DNA from: Alcanivoracaceae bacterium
GTDB lineage: Bacteria; Pseudomonadota; Gammaproteobacteria; Xanthomonadales; Marinicellaceae
DNA: 58,774 nucleotides
Assembly: GCA_016763695.1 (NCBI GenBank)
Contig: JAESTH010000303.1
Coordinates: forward strand, 1 to 58,774
Direction of reading: 5' to 3'
Below the pieces are notes generated by a model that was given only the letters and a program-made list of their open reading frames with translations, ran no database searches and was not told the DNA's origin. The translations under genes were made by a program, and so were the position numbers. Below, one piece after another: positions 31,583 to 40,226 of the stretch (within the stretch, counting starts at the first letter, position 1; every line of letters begins with the position of its first letter).

Positions 31583-32392
31583 ATGTCAACAATTTTAGAC
31601 TCATTAAAAAAATCATCTGACCAAAGAGGTGGCAAAGATAACAGTGCAATCAACAACTTTAGTTTTGCTAATGATAAAGCCCCCTCAAAATCGACTACCT
31701 TTATCATCATTATCATCCTTTTTATTGTGACAATAGCAGCAATGTATTGGGGATATCACTACTTGTACAAAGACGATTCGGTTGCCGATAGTGGCTCAGT
31801 GCCAGCAGAAAAGCTGCTGGAAAATACAGATGACAAAACCACTGATGCCATATTCAAAGCCGCAGAAGTATCAGATAAATCGGCCAATAGCCAGTTAGAA
31901 ACATTGACCATAGAGAATAAAAAGCCAAAGCCAGATAGTGCTGAAGTTAAGCAAGAGTTAATCGATTTACAGGCAAACAATAGTAGAGTAAACGAAACCC
32001 TTGCCGATTTAAATAAGCCACAGACAGTAAAAGATGAGATATCCAAACCTGATACACCGATTAAATCAGACATAAAAATCGAGGGTTCGGATAAAGACGT
32101 ACAGGAGGAAAATGAGCAGGCAATCCAAAAAGAGCAAAAACAGCAGCCAAAAGTCCAGACCCAAAAATACCTATACGTTTATCAACTACCTTTTAATATC
32201 CGCAAAGATATACCAAAACTAAACTTAAATATTCACGTTTATGATGAAGATCCGGCTAAGCGTATCGCCATAATCAATGGTGTCAGATTTTCCATTAATG
32301 ACAGCATAGAAGAAAATATAACATTACTTGATATCATTGCAGAGGGTGTATTGCTGGAATTTAGTGGTGAGAAGTTCCTGATTCCTAAATAA
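31583..32392 (+). CDS. GspB/ExeB-like type II secretion accessory protein
   Basis: MSTILDSLKKSSDQR start, TM, C-terminal LPFNIRKDIPKLNLNIHVYDEDPAKRIAIINGVRF. Confidence 0.85.
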   Translation: MSTILDSLKKSSDQRGGKDNSAINNFSFANDKAPSKSTTFIIIIILFIVTIAAMYWGYHYLYKDDSVADSGSVPAEKLLENTDDKTTDAIFKAAEVSDKSANSQLETLTIENKKPKPDSAEVKQELIDLQANNSRVNETLADLNKPQTVKDEISKPDTPIKSDIKIEGSDKDVQEENEQAIQKEQKQQPKVQTQKYLYVYQLPFNIRKDIPKLNLNIHVYDEDPAKRIAIINGVRFSINDSIEENITLLDIIAEGVLLEFSGEKFLIPK

Positions 32393-32401
32393 TATATTGC
32401 C

Positions 32402-33271
32402 TTAATCAAGATTATTATTAATAAAAGTCACAATGTTTTTTAAAACAGGAGAACGCCTCCTTAAAGGCTTGGATAATTCAACCATAATTTTGGCATGACT
32501 CATTTTTTTAAACATGATCATTTCGTGTTCAATATTGTATTTCTGCAACATCTTAGCCACTCTTTCGGCATTATTGGGGTGAACCCTATTGTCATTTTCA
32601 CCGTGTAGAATCAAGTGAGGTGGTTCATTTCCATTGATAAAGTTAACGGGTTGTGAAGCATAATAATAATCTCTGGATGAAAATAACTCATACATATAGT
32701 CAGTATTAAATGGATAAAAGTCATAAGGTCCAGCCAAACCGATAAAGCCATTGATCTGCGCTAAATCATCACCCAAAATACTTTCATCATCAACCAACAT
32801 TGCACCGATATGCGCACCAGATGAATGTCCCATAATAAAAATATCCTTACTGTTGATGCCATAATCCTCAATATGATTAATTGTCCATTGAGTCACCAAT
32901 TTAGCATCCAGTATAATGTCATCAAAATGAACCTCAGGAAAACTGCGATAATCAGCAATAACCACAGCATAACCCTGTTTGCTGAGCGTATCGGCGATAA
33001 ACAAATAACTGTCCTTGCCTTTATTGCTGCATTGTCCCCAACAGCCCCCATAAAAAAACACCACTGTAGCGATGACCTCGCGGTCTTCAGGAATATACAG
33101 ATTGAGAGTGTTTAACGGTTTGTCTGAGTAGTTGAGGTTAAGATGGGACTTATAGTGACCAAATTTAGCCATGCCATTGATAAGACCCAGGCCACCACTG
33201 ACACAGGAAGTAAGTAAACTGAGCATAAATAGCATGCCAAAGGGGAATATTGATTTTTGTAGGATTTTCAT
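32402..33271 (-). CDS. alpha/beta hydrolase (esterase-like) lipoprotein
   Basis: lipobox LLTSC, GHSSGAHIGAML nucleophile elbow, HGENDNRVHPNNAERV. Confidence 0.88.
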   Translation of the reverse strand: MKILQKSIFPFGMLFMLSLLTSCVSGGLGLINGMAKFGHYKSHLNLNYSDKPLNTLNLYIPEDREVIATVVFFYGGCWGQCSNKGKDSYLFIADTLSKQGYAVVIADYRSFPEVHFDDIILDAKLVTQWTINHIEDYGINSKDIFIMGHSSGAHIGAMLVDDESILGDDLAQINGFIGLAGPYDFYPFNTDYMYELFSSRDYYYASQPVNFINGNEPPHLILHGENDNRVHPNNAERVAKMLQKYNIEHEMIMFKKMSHAKIMVELSKPLRRRSPVLKNIVTFINNNLD

Positions 33272-33308
33272 GGCGTTATTGTTATAAATATTACCTTATT
33301 TTGCAAGC

Positions 33309-33339
33309 AAAAAACACTTTGATTATCAAAGTGTTTTTT
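33309..33339. terminator. terminator-like perfect hairpin in a divergent intergenic region
   Basis: AAAAAACACTTTGAT-T-ATCAAAGTGTTTTTT. Confidence 0.7.
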
Positions 33340-33456
33340 ATATTGGGCAATAGGCAGTCCCTGGGATTCTGAAAAGAAATAGCAGATTAACTTCATGCGT
33401 TTGAAACATTTGTGCTTTACGTATAAGATAATAGCTCAAAAAAAAGATGGCGTATT

Positions 33457-34938
33457 ATGGCAGAAGATAAACAAGACAAAAACAACATTTCTGAAATTGA
33501 CATTCAAGATCAAAAAATCATAGTCAATACCGAACTTAATCTGCTTGAAGCGCTGGTTCCTGTTGTGGCATTGATGGTGATGTTGGCCTATAATATTTTC
33601 TTCGCTGGCGGAGAACTACTGGGCGGATATTCAAACCAATACATACTATTAATAGCGGGCTTCATTGCTGCCGTGGTGGGTTTATTAAACAAAGTCAGTA
33701 CAAAAATAATGCTGATGGTAGTATTAGAAAATATCAGAAAAGTAGCCATCCCGATCTTTATCCTTATGCTGGTTGGGGCTTTATCGGGCACCTGGCTGGT
33801 GAGCGGTATTATCCCTGCCATGGTTTATTATGGATTACAGGTATTAAGCCCTGAGATATTTTTACCCGCATCGGTGATTATCGCGATTATTATATCTATT
33901 GCCACTGGTAGCTCCTGGACAACCTCGGCAACAGTTGGTATCGCCTTAATTGGTATTGGTACCGCTCTGGGTATCCCTACAGGCATGGTTGCTGGCGCGG
34001 TTCTTTCTGGTGCGTATTTTGGTGATAAAATGTCACCACTAAGTGATACCACAAATCTGGCACCAGCGATGGCTGGCACCGATTTATTTACCCATATACG
34101 CTATATGGCACTGACCACCACCCCAACAATAATCATTACCATCATCATCTTTAGCGTCCTGAGTCTCAATGTAGAGACCAGTGGTAGTGCTGATATCAAT
34201 TACCTATTGACCACGATTGATAAAACTTTCAATATCAGTCCATTATTATTTATCGTACCTGGCGTAGTGGTGGCATTGATAATCATGAAGACCAAACCCT
34301 TGATAGCGCTGTCTACAGGCGTGTTGTTGGCAGCGGTTTTTGCCTTTATATTTCAAGCGGATGTCATCGCGGGCATTTCTTCCTCGGGTGTAACGACGGT
34401 TATCAAGGCGATCTTTGTTGATACCCAAATCACCACCGATAATGTCATGCTAAATAAACTGTTTTCATCAGGTGGCATGCTGGGCATGTTGTGGACTATC
34501 CTGTTAATTATTTCTGCCATGGTTTTTGGTGGTATTATGGATGGTATTGGTGCATTGGAGCGCATCACCGAAGCATTGTTAAAAATGGCTAAGTCAATCT
34601 TTGGCTTATTTTCCAGTACAGTATTAAGCTGTATCGGTTTAAACGTGATTGCCTCCGATCAATATCTTGCCATTGTAATCCCCGGCAAAATGTATGAAAA
34701 AGCTTACAAAGACCGTGGTCTGGCACCAGAAAACCTCAGTAGAACTCTGGAGGATGCAGGCACCGTGACATCCGTATTAGTACCCTGGAACACCTGTGGC
34801 GCCTATCAGTCGCAAGTATTGGGAGTGGGTGTTGCCGAATATTTTGTTTATGCCATCTTCAACTGGCTCAGCCCTTTTATGACCTTATTTTTTGCTGCCC
34901 TAAACATCAAGATCAGACAGCTTGCCAGTGCTAAGTAG
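33457..34938 (+). CDS. NhaC-family Na+/H+ antiporter
   Basis: 12-TM-type protein, GAYFGDKMSPLSDTTNLAPA and VPWNTCGAYQSQVLGV. Confidence 0.93.
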   Translation: MAEDKQDKNNISEIDIQDQKIIVNTELNLLEALVPVVALMVMLAYNIFFAGGELLGGYSNQYILLIAGFIAAVVGLLNKVSTKIMLMVVLENIRKVAIPIFILMLVGALSGTWLVSGIIPAMVYYGLQVLSPEIFLPASVIIAIIISIATGSSWTTSATVGIALIGIGTALGIPTGMVAGAVLSGAYFGDKMSPLSDTTNLAPAMAGTDLFTHIRYMALTTTPTIIITIIIFSVLSLNVETSGSADINYLLTTIDKTFNISPLLFIVPGVVVALIIMKTKPLIALSTGVLLAAVFAFIFQADVIAGISSSGVTTVIKAIFVDTQITTDNVMLNKLFSSGGMLGMLWTILLIISAMVFGGIMDGIGALERITEALLKMAKSIFGLFSSTVLSCIGLNVIASDQYLAIVIPGKMYEKAYKDRGLAPENLSRTLEDAGTVTSVLVPWNTCGAYQSQVLGVGVAEYFVYAIFNWLSPFMTLFFAALNIKIRQLASAK

Positions 34939-34955
34939 GTCAGTATGCAGGTTTG

Positions 34956-34981
34956 TAGAGACAAGGCATGCCTTGTCTCTA
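34956..34981. repeat. 26-bp perfect palindrome
   Basis: TAGAGACAAGGCATGCCTTGTCTCTA; second copy at 35770-35791. Confidence 0.85.
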
Positions 34982-35187
34982 GCATTAACAGAAAGCTAGC
35001 GCACGGCGACACGGAGAACGCAGCAGAAAAGCAATGGCAGATTTATTATCTTTAAATTGCCGTGTTCCCGCGTCACCGCGCGATTATTAAAAATATTTGT
35101 GGGATTGTTGTAGCCAATAAAAAAGCCACATAATCACGCCCAATAATGACAAATATATGTATAATATAGTCAAAAAGGGGAATAACC

Positions 35188-35730
35188 ATGAACATAAAAC
35201 CATTAAAACCAATACATTTAATAAAAATAACCACAATAACACTGTTATTATCCTCATGCGCCAGCATGAACACCCAGCCAAATATTCAAAATAAAATCAT
35301 CACCGATCAAAGCATAACCGCAATAGAAACATCCGAAGGCAGCGATACCGTATATATCCACAATGGCACAGATAAGGAAATTTTATGTGCTTCACGCGGT
35401 AATGATTTTGCCTTTACTCAGGTAGGTGGCGTCTCATTGTCAGCTAGCAAAGGCACAACCAGCGCAGGCATAGGTGAAAATACCTCAGCAGGTGTAGCAG
35501 AACTGGGTGGTATTAATTCAGGAGTATTATTATCACGCGAAGTCATGTACCGCACTTGTGAATTTATGGGTAACTTAAAAGCCATAGGTGGCTTGACCCC
35601 TGATATTGCCAATACCTTATTCCAAAAGGCTTTGGATGCGGTATTGCAGATATCAAGTGATTACAAAGCGGCTCCAGAGACAGGCCAGGCCAATGAAACA
35701 GTGACATCAACTGCTCCATCTGAAAATTAA
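35188..35730 (+). CDS. hypothetical lipoprotein
   Basis: lipobox LLLSSCASM, no family recognised. Confidence 0.7.
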   Translation: MNIKPLKPIHLIKITTITLLLSSCASMNTQPNIQNKIITDQSITAIETSEGSDTVYIHNGTDKEILCASRGNDFAFTQVGGVSLSASKGTTSAGIGENTSAGVAELGGINSGVLLSREVMYRTCEFMGNLKAIGGLTPDIANTLFQKALDAVLQISSDYKAAPETGQANETVTSTAPSEN

Positions 35731-35769
35731 TGGTGATTCAATAAATCCCTGGTTTTATCCAGACCCGTT

Positions 35770-35791
35770 GAGACAAGGCGTGCCTTGTCTC
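35770..35791. repeat. near-perfect palindrome, second copy of the 34956 repeat
   Basis: GAGACAAGGCGTGCCTTGTCTC. Confidence 0.85.
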
Positions 35792-35877
35792 TACCCCAGG
35801 ATAGGCATCCCTATTAAATTTAGGAATATTATACCCAAATTGTAGAGGCTTGAAAGTTACAAATAAAGGAAGAAAAA

Positions 35878-38316
35878 ATGCTTACTCAAAAAGAAATAAG
35901 AAAACGCTTAGAAAAAGTTGACCCACAATTATGTGTCGCCTTCGCAGCTCGTTGTAGTTTACGAGTTTTACCTTTACTGGTTGCAGATCAAAAAAGACAG
36001 CCCTTTTGGTATTGGGATAATGATAAACGTGGTAAGCATTTATTAGCTGTATTGAGAGCCCAACAATTTGCTATCAATTTTTCTGCCAAAGGCGGAAATT
36101 TTCACATTACCTCTGCCCCTGCTATTCTCTCAGCCTCTGCTTTTGCCACTAACTATGCCATTGCCTCTGCCACGGCTGCCGCTACTGTCTCTACCACCAC
36201 CTCTGCCTCCGCCACCGCTACCGCCATTGCTGGCGTCACCGCTTATGCCCCCGCCTCTGTTGCCGCTGGAGCCGCCATCACCGCTGTCAGAGCTGCAACT
36301 TACGGTGGCATTTCTTTGGAAAAAGAAATATTAAACGATTTAAAAATGATAACAAAATCAAAGTATCCTGACATTGTTGATTTTATCTATTCTTCACTGT
36401 GGTCAAAATTACCCTCGAAACAATGGTTAGCTCTCTATGTCCGTTTCAACGAATCTTTGTTGGAATTAAATGAAGGATTTAAAATGTGGATTAACTGGTA
36501 TAAGGATCGAATAGATGGTGTATCACTAGATTTTGAGAAAGAAAAATCTTGGCTAAATTTACCAGCAGAAGTTCTGGAATTAGACGCAAAAGCAATCAAC
36601 GCCTATATTGCAACAGAGGCAATTACCAAACCTTTAAATCTGGTAAGAGCTATTTTTATTGGCAATGGTTCAGCAGGTAAAACTTCGTTAATACGCCGTT
36701 TACATGGAGAGTCAGTTGTAGAAGGAAAAGAAAAAATGACTCCAGGTATTGAAATTCGAGAGTGGGATGTGCCTGACAGTGAGATTAAAGCCCGATTCTG
36801 GGATTTTGGTGGGCAGGTGATGTCGCACTCTACTCATCAGTTCTTTTTAAGAGAACGCTGTCTGTATATTTTACTGGTTGATGGAGGATCTGAAAGGAAA
36901 AAGCGCGAAAATCAAACAGAAAATGAGCAAACAACAGCCAATGATCAGGCTGAATATTGGCTAGAACACATTAAAGCTTTTGGTAATAGTGCTGATGTTA
37001 TGTTAGTTGGTAATAAATCAGATAAAACCCCTGTTAATCTGGATATGAATGCTCTAAAGGAAAAGTATGCTAATATAATCGATTTTTACCCTCTTTCCTG
37101 TACTGATCAAACTAGTAATTTTATGCACCGTTTTAAGCTGTTCCAAGATGATTTATCTAAACACTTGATAAAAGTAGCGGATAATCAGGTAAGTTTAGGC
37201 AAGAATTATTTCGAAGTTTTAGGTGAAGTTCGAAAACGTTCCAAAAAAGAGGCATTTTTGGATCATGTTACTTTTAACCAATTATGTGAAGACAATGACA
37301 TAAATAAAGGTGGAATAGGGCAACAGGCTTTTTTAGAATTATTAGATATCCTTGGGGAGATTATCCATTTCAAACAGCTTCAATTAAATGATGCCTATGT
37401 TTTAAATCCACGCTGGCTTACTTACGGTGTATATACATTGTTGTATTCGAAAAGAATTGTTAATCAACACGGCATACTCAGTGAAAAAGATGTGTTTGAG
37501 ATTTTGAAGGAAAAAAAAGTTGAGGATGAAATTGGGCATGAGTTGAAATATCCCAAGGCTAAATGTCGCTTTATTATTGATGCAATGTACCAGTTCAAGC
37601 TATGTTATCGCTTGCCTGATGGTAATGGTGATTTCGTTATCCCTGATAAATTGCCAAAAAAACAGCCAGATTTAGGACTCTACCTTGATAAAAAAAGAGC
37701 AGGAACCTTAACTTTTGAGTTTGATTTTACTGGGCTGTTACCGCGCAATATTATGCCTAATTTGATTGTTGCTAGACACCACGAAATTAAAAAAGACAAA
37801 GAAAATAAATCACTGGTTTGGCAACGCGGAGTGGTATTTTTTAATGATAGAAATCAGGCCAGTGCCTGTTTGCAGGTAGACTATAATAATAAAATGCTGT
37901 TTTTATGGATACAGGGCGAAGAGCCGAGAGAGTACTGGGTGGTTTTGAGAGATGAAATTTATAAGGTATTAGATAAAATTAAAGGATTATCATATATGGA
38001 AAATATACATTTACCTTTTGAAGCATTAATTAATAAAGAACAAATTAGATTTAATGATAAAAAAATAGAAAAGGTTACCTATCAAAGCTTAATTGAACAG
38101 GCTAAAGATGGACAAAAAATTATTTACTCACATATGGGTAATAAATATGATTTACAAAAAGTGATGAGAGTTTTTATGTCCGAAAAACAACAACAAAAAA
38201 TTGTTCATAAAACGACTTACAACATCGAAAGTGTTGGCGCAATTGGCGGTTCTGGAGATGATCAACAAATTAATGGAGAGGTGACTAAAAGTTTACCTAT
38301 AGAAAATAATGACTAA
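35878..38316 (+). CDS. ROC-COR GTPase (ROCO-family) with Ala-rich N-terminal segment and C-terminal Gly-rich motif
   Basis: G1 GNGSAGKTSL, G3 DFGGQ, G4 NKSD, COR-like LLDILGEIIHFKQLQLNDAYVLNPRWLTYGVYTLLYS, C-terminal TTYNIESVGAIGGSGDDQQI. Confidence 0.9.
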   Translation: MLTQKEIRKRLEKVDPQLCVAFAARCSLRVLPLLVADQKRQPFWYWDNDKRGKHLLAVLRAQQFAINFSAKGGNFHITSAPAILSASAFATNYAIASATAAATVSTTTSASATATAIAGVTAYAPASVAAGAAITAVRAATYGGISLEKEILNDLKMITKSKYPDIVDFIYSSLWSKLPSKQWLALYVRFNESLLELNEGFKMWINWYKDRIDGVSLDFEKEKSWLNLPAEVLELDAKAINAYIATEAITKPLNLVRAIFIGNGSAGKTSLIRRLHGESVVEGKEKMTPGIEIREWDVPDSEIKARFWDFGGQVMSHSTHQFFLRERCLYILLVDGGSERKKRENQTENEQTTANDQAEYWLEHIKAFGNSADVMLVGNKSDKTPVNLDMNALKEKYANIIDFYPLSCTDQTSNFMHRFKLFQDDLSKHLIKVADNQVSLGKNYFEVLGEVRKRSKKEAFLDHVTFNQLCEDNDINKGGIGQQAFLELLDILGEIIHFKQLQLNDAYVLNPRWLTYGVYTLLYSKRIVNQHGILSEKDVFEILKEKKVEDEIGHELKYPKAKCRFIIDAMYQFKLCYRLPDGNGDFVIPDKLPKKQPDLGLYLDKKRAGTLTFEFDFTGLLPRNIMPNLIVARHHEIKKDKENKSLVWQRGVVFFNDRNQASACLQVDYNNKMLFLWIQGEEPREYWVVLRDEIYKVLDKIKGLSYMENIHLPFEALINKEQIRFNDKKIEKVTYQSLIEQAKDGQKIIYSHMGNKYDLQKVMRVFMSEKQQQKIVHKTTYNIESVGAIGGSGDDQQINGEVTKSLPIENND

Positions 38317-38824
38317 AAAACATCAGAAAAGTAAAAAAGGTGATATCCATAATACAACCTACAATATCAAAAATGTTGGGGCAGTTGGTGGTTCAGGAAA
38401 TAATCAACAGGTAAGTAGTAAGGTAATTGTAAATCCAGCTATAGAGAAAAAGATAATAATACAAAAAAAATGGTATCAACAATGGATGTTTTTTGTAATA
38501 GTCATTGCCAGTATAAGTGGATTAATAGCCGGATTTTATTTTAATTCTTTATTAGCGGCTGGTATTGGTTTTGTTTTAACCGCTCTGGCTGTCAATGTGT
38601 TTAATCCCAAAAGGCGCTTTTTGTACACGGCTTATTTTACGTTATCTGTGGCTGGTGTTAGTTCTTTACTAAAAGTTAGCGGAAAATTTACAATCAATGG
38701 CGAAATAATGGGCAGTAAATATGATATTTTATTCAAGTTAGGTGAAGCAGTAAACCCCTGGAGTATAACAATTCTTGTTGCATTAAGTGCCTGGCTATTT
38801 TGGCTGGATCATAAACAAAAGTAA
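38309..38824 (+). CDS. small multi-TM membrane protein with N-terminal copy of the GTPase C-terminal motif
   Basis: N-terminal TTYNIKNVGAVGGSGNNQQV then several hydrophobic helices; overlaps GTPase stop by 8 nt. Confidence 0.85.
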   Translation: MTKKHQKSKKGDIHNTTYNIKNVGAVGGSGNNQQVSSKVIVNPAIEKKIIIQKKWYQQWMFFVIVIASISGLIAGFYFNSLLAAGIGFVLTALAVNVFNPKRRFLYTAYFTLSVAGVSSLLKVSGKFTINGEIMGSKYDILFKLGEAVNPWSITILVALSAWLFWLDHKQK

Positions 38825-38827
38825 AAC

Positions 38828-38897
38828 GTAAGATGGGTCGTGCCCATCATCTTTTTCAAAAAAGCCTAACTTCAATGATGGGCTGGGCCCATCTTAC
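38828..38897. repeat. 70-bp inverted-repeat element (GTAAGATGGG...CCCATCTTAC)
   Basis: GTAAGATGGGTCGTGCCCATCAT / ATGATGGGCTGGGCCCATCTTAC; partial relative near 52054. Confidence 0.75.
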
Positions 38898-38931
38898 CTA
38901 TTCTAAGTAAAAGTACGTGCTAATAACTGAA

Positions 38932-38994
38932 TGATGCGATTAAATCGCTTAATCGCATCAAATAATGATATGATTAATGCAATTAATCGCATCA
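38932..38994. promoter_or_regulatory. two tandem operator-like inverted repeats upstream of the Fic gene
   Basis: TGATGCGATTAA-n5-TTAATCGCATCA (38932-38960) and TGATATGATTAA-n5-TTAATCGCATCA (38966-38994). Confidence 0.75.
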
Positions 38995-39001
38995 AAACAC
39001 A

Positions 39002-40129
39002 ATGAATCATGATTCTCAATGGATTTGGCAAGATGAAAATTATCCATATTTTCAATATGAGATGGGAAATCTGGAGCCGATATTACTTGAAATAAAGTAT
39101 TATCAGGGCTTGCTAAATGGTATTTATCTTGGACTAAATCAAGACAATAAATTGCAATCAAAATTGGATGTTCTATTTTATGAGGCGATGGAAACTTCTG
39201 CCATTGAAGGAGAAATATTAAGTCGTGACAGTGTCAGGTCTTCATTGCTTAAAAAGCTTGATGTGAGAAGCGAGGATAAAGACAGTTCGAATGTACATAC
39301 AGATGGTCTGGTTGATTTGTTGTTAGATGTCAGCAGAAACAATCATAAACCATTAACACTAAATCGGCTTTTTGGTTGGCATAATTCCCTGTTTCCTACA
39401 GGTTTTAGCGGCTTGCATAAAATAAATGTAGCCAGTTTTCGAGGGATGGAACCCATGCAAATTGTCTCAGGAGCTATAGGAAGGGAGAAAGTACATTATA
39501 TTGCTCCGGCACATGAGCAATTAAACGGCGAGATGGAAAAGTTTATCAATTATGTCAATGATAATAAAAATCTATCAATAATAAAGGCAGGTATTGCCCA
39601 TTCATGGTTTGTTATTATTCATCCGCTGGATGATGGCAATGGTCGAATAGCCAGAGCCATAACAGATATGCTGCTGACTCGTGAGTCCAAGTTAAACTAC
39701 ATGTTATATTCCCTTTCTAATGCAATTATGGCAGATAAAAAAAGCTATTATAAAATACTAGAACAGACAACCAAAGGTGATATAGATATAAGCATTTGGC
39801 TGAACTGGTTTTTAAACACAATACTCAGCGCACAAAAAACAGCCAGGGACAATATTAATCATGTGTTGGAAAAAACCAGATTTTGGGACAGGCATAAAAG
39901 CACGGTACTCAATGCCCGGCAAATCAAAGTGCTGGAACGATTGCTCAACACAGGTAAAGGAAAGTTTACAGGCGGCATCAATACCAGAAAATATGCATCA
40001 TTAGCAAAAACCAGCAAACCCACAGCCAGTAGAGAATTAAGAGATTTAGTGGAAAAAGGCTGTTTACAACAAAGGACAGGCACCGCTGGCAGGAATGTTA
40101 GCTATGATCTATCACTACCTCTGCCATAA
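39002..40129 (+). CDS. Fic-family protein with N-terminal inhibitory motif and C-terminal winged helix
   Basis: HPLDDGNGR Fic motif; SAIEGE inhibitory-helix motif; C-terminal HTH-like YASLAKTSKPTASRELRDLVEKGCL. Confidence 0.93.
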   Translation: MNHDSQWIWQDENYPYFQYEMGNLEPILLEIKYYQGLLNGIYLGLNQDNKLQSKLDVLFYEAMETSAIEGEILSRDSVRSSLLKKLDVRSEDKDSSNVHTDGLVDLLLDVSRNNHKPLTLNRLFGWHNSLFPTGFSGLHKINVASFRGMEPMQIVSGAIGREKVHYIAPAHEQLNGEMEKFINYVNDNKNLSIIKAGIAHSWFVIIHPLDDGNGRIARAITDMLLTRESKLNYMLYSLSNAIMADKKSYYKILEQTTKGDIDISIWLNWFLNTILSAQKTARDNINHVLEKTRFWDRHKSTVLNARQIKVLERLLNTGKGKFTGGINTRKYASLAKTSKPTASRELRDLVEKGCLQQRTGTAGRNVSYDLSLPLP

Positions 40130-40226
40130 CTCCGCCACAATTCAGCACAAGCCATCATAATCTCAACCTAAAAGGGTCATTTACACCTGTTTAAATAGCA
40201 ACATAAATTAAAACAGAGGAAATGGC

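Noticed and set aside
36068-36334. 88-aa Leu/Pro-rich ORF
   Set aside because: Alternative-frame reading of the Ala-rich segment inside the ROC-COR gene; composition is a frame artefact.
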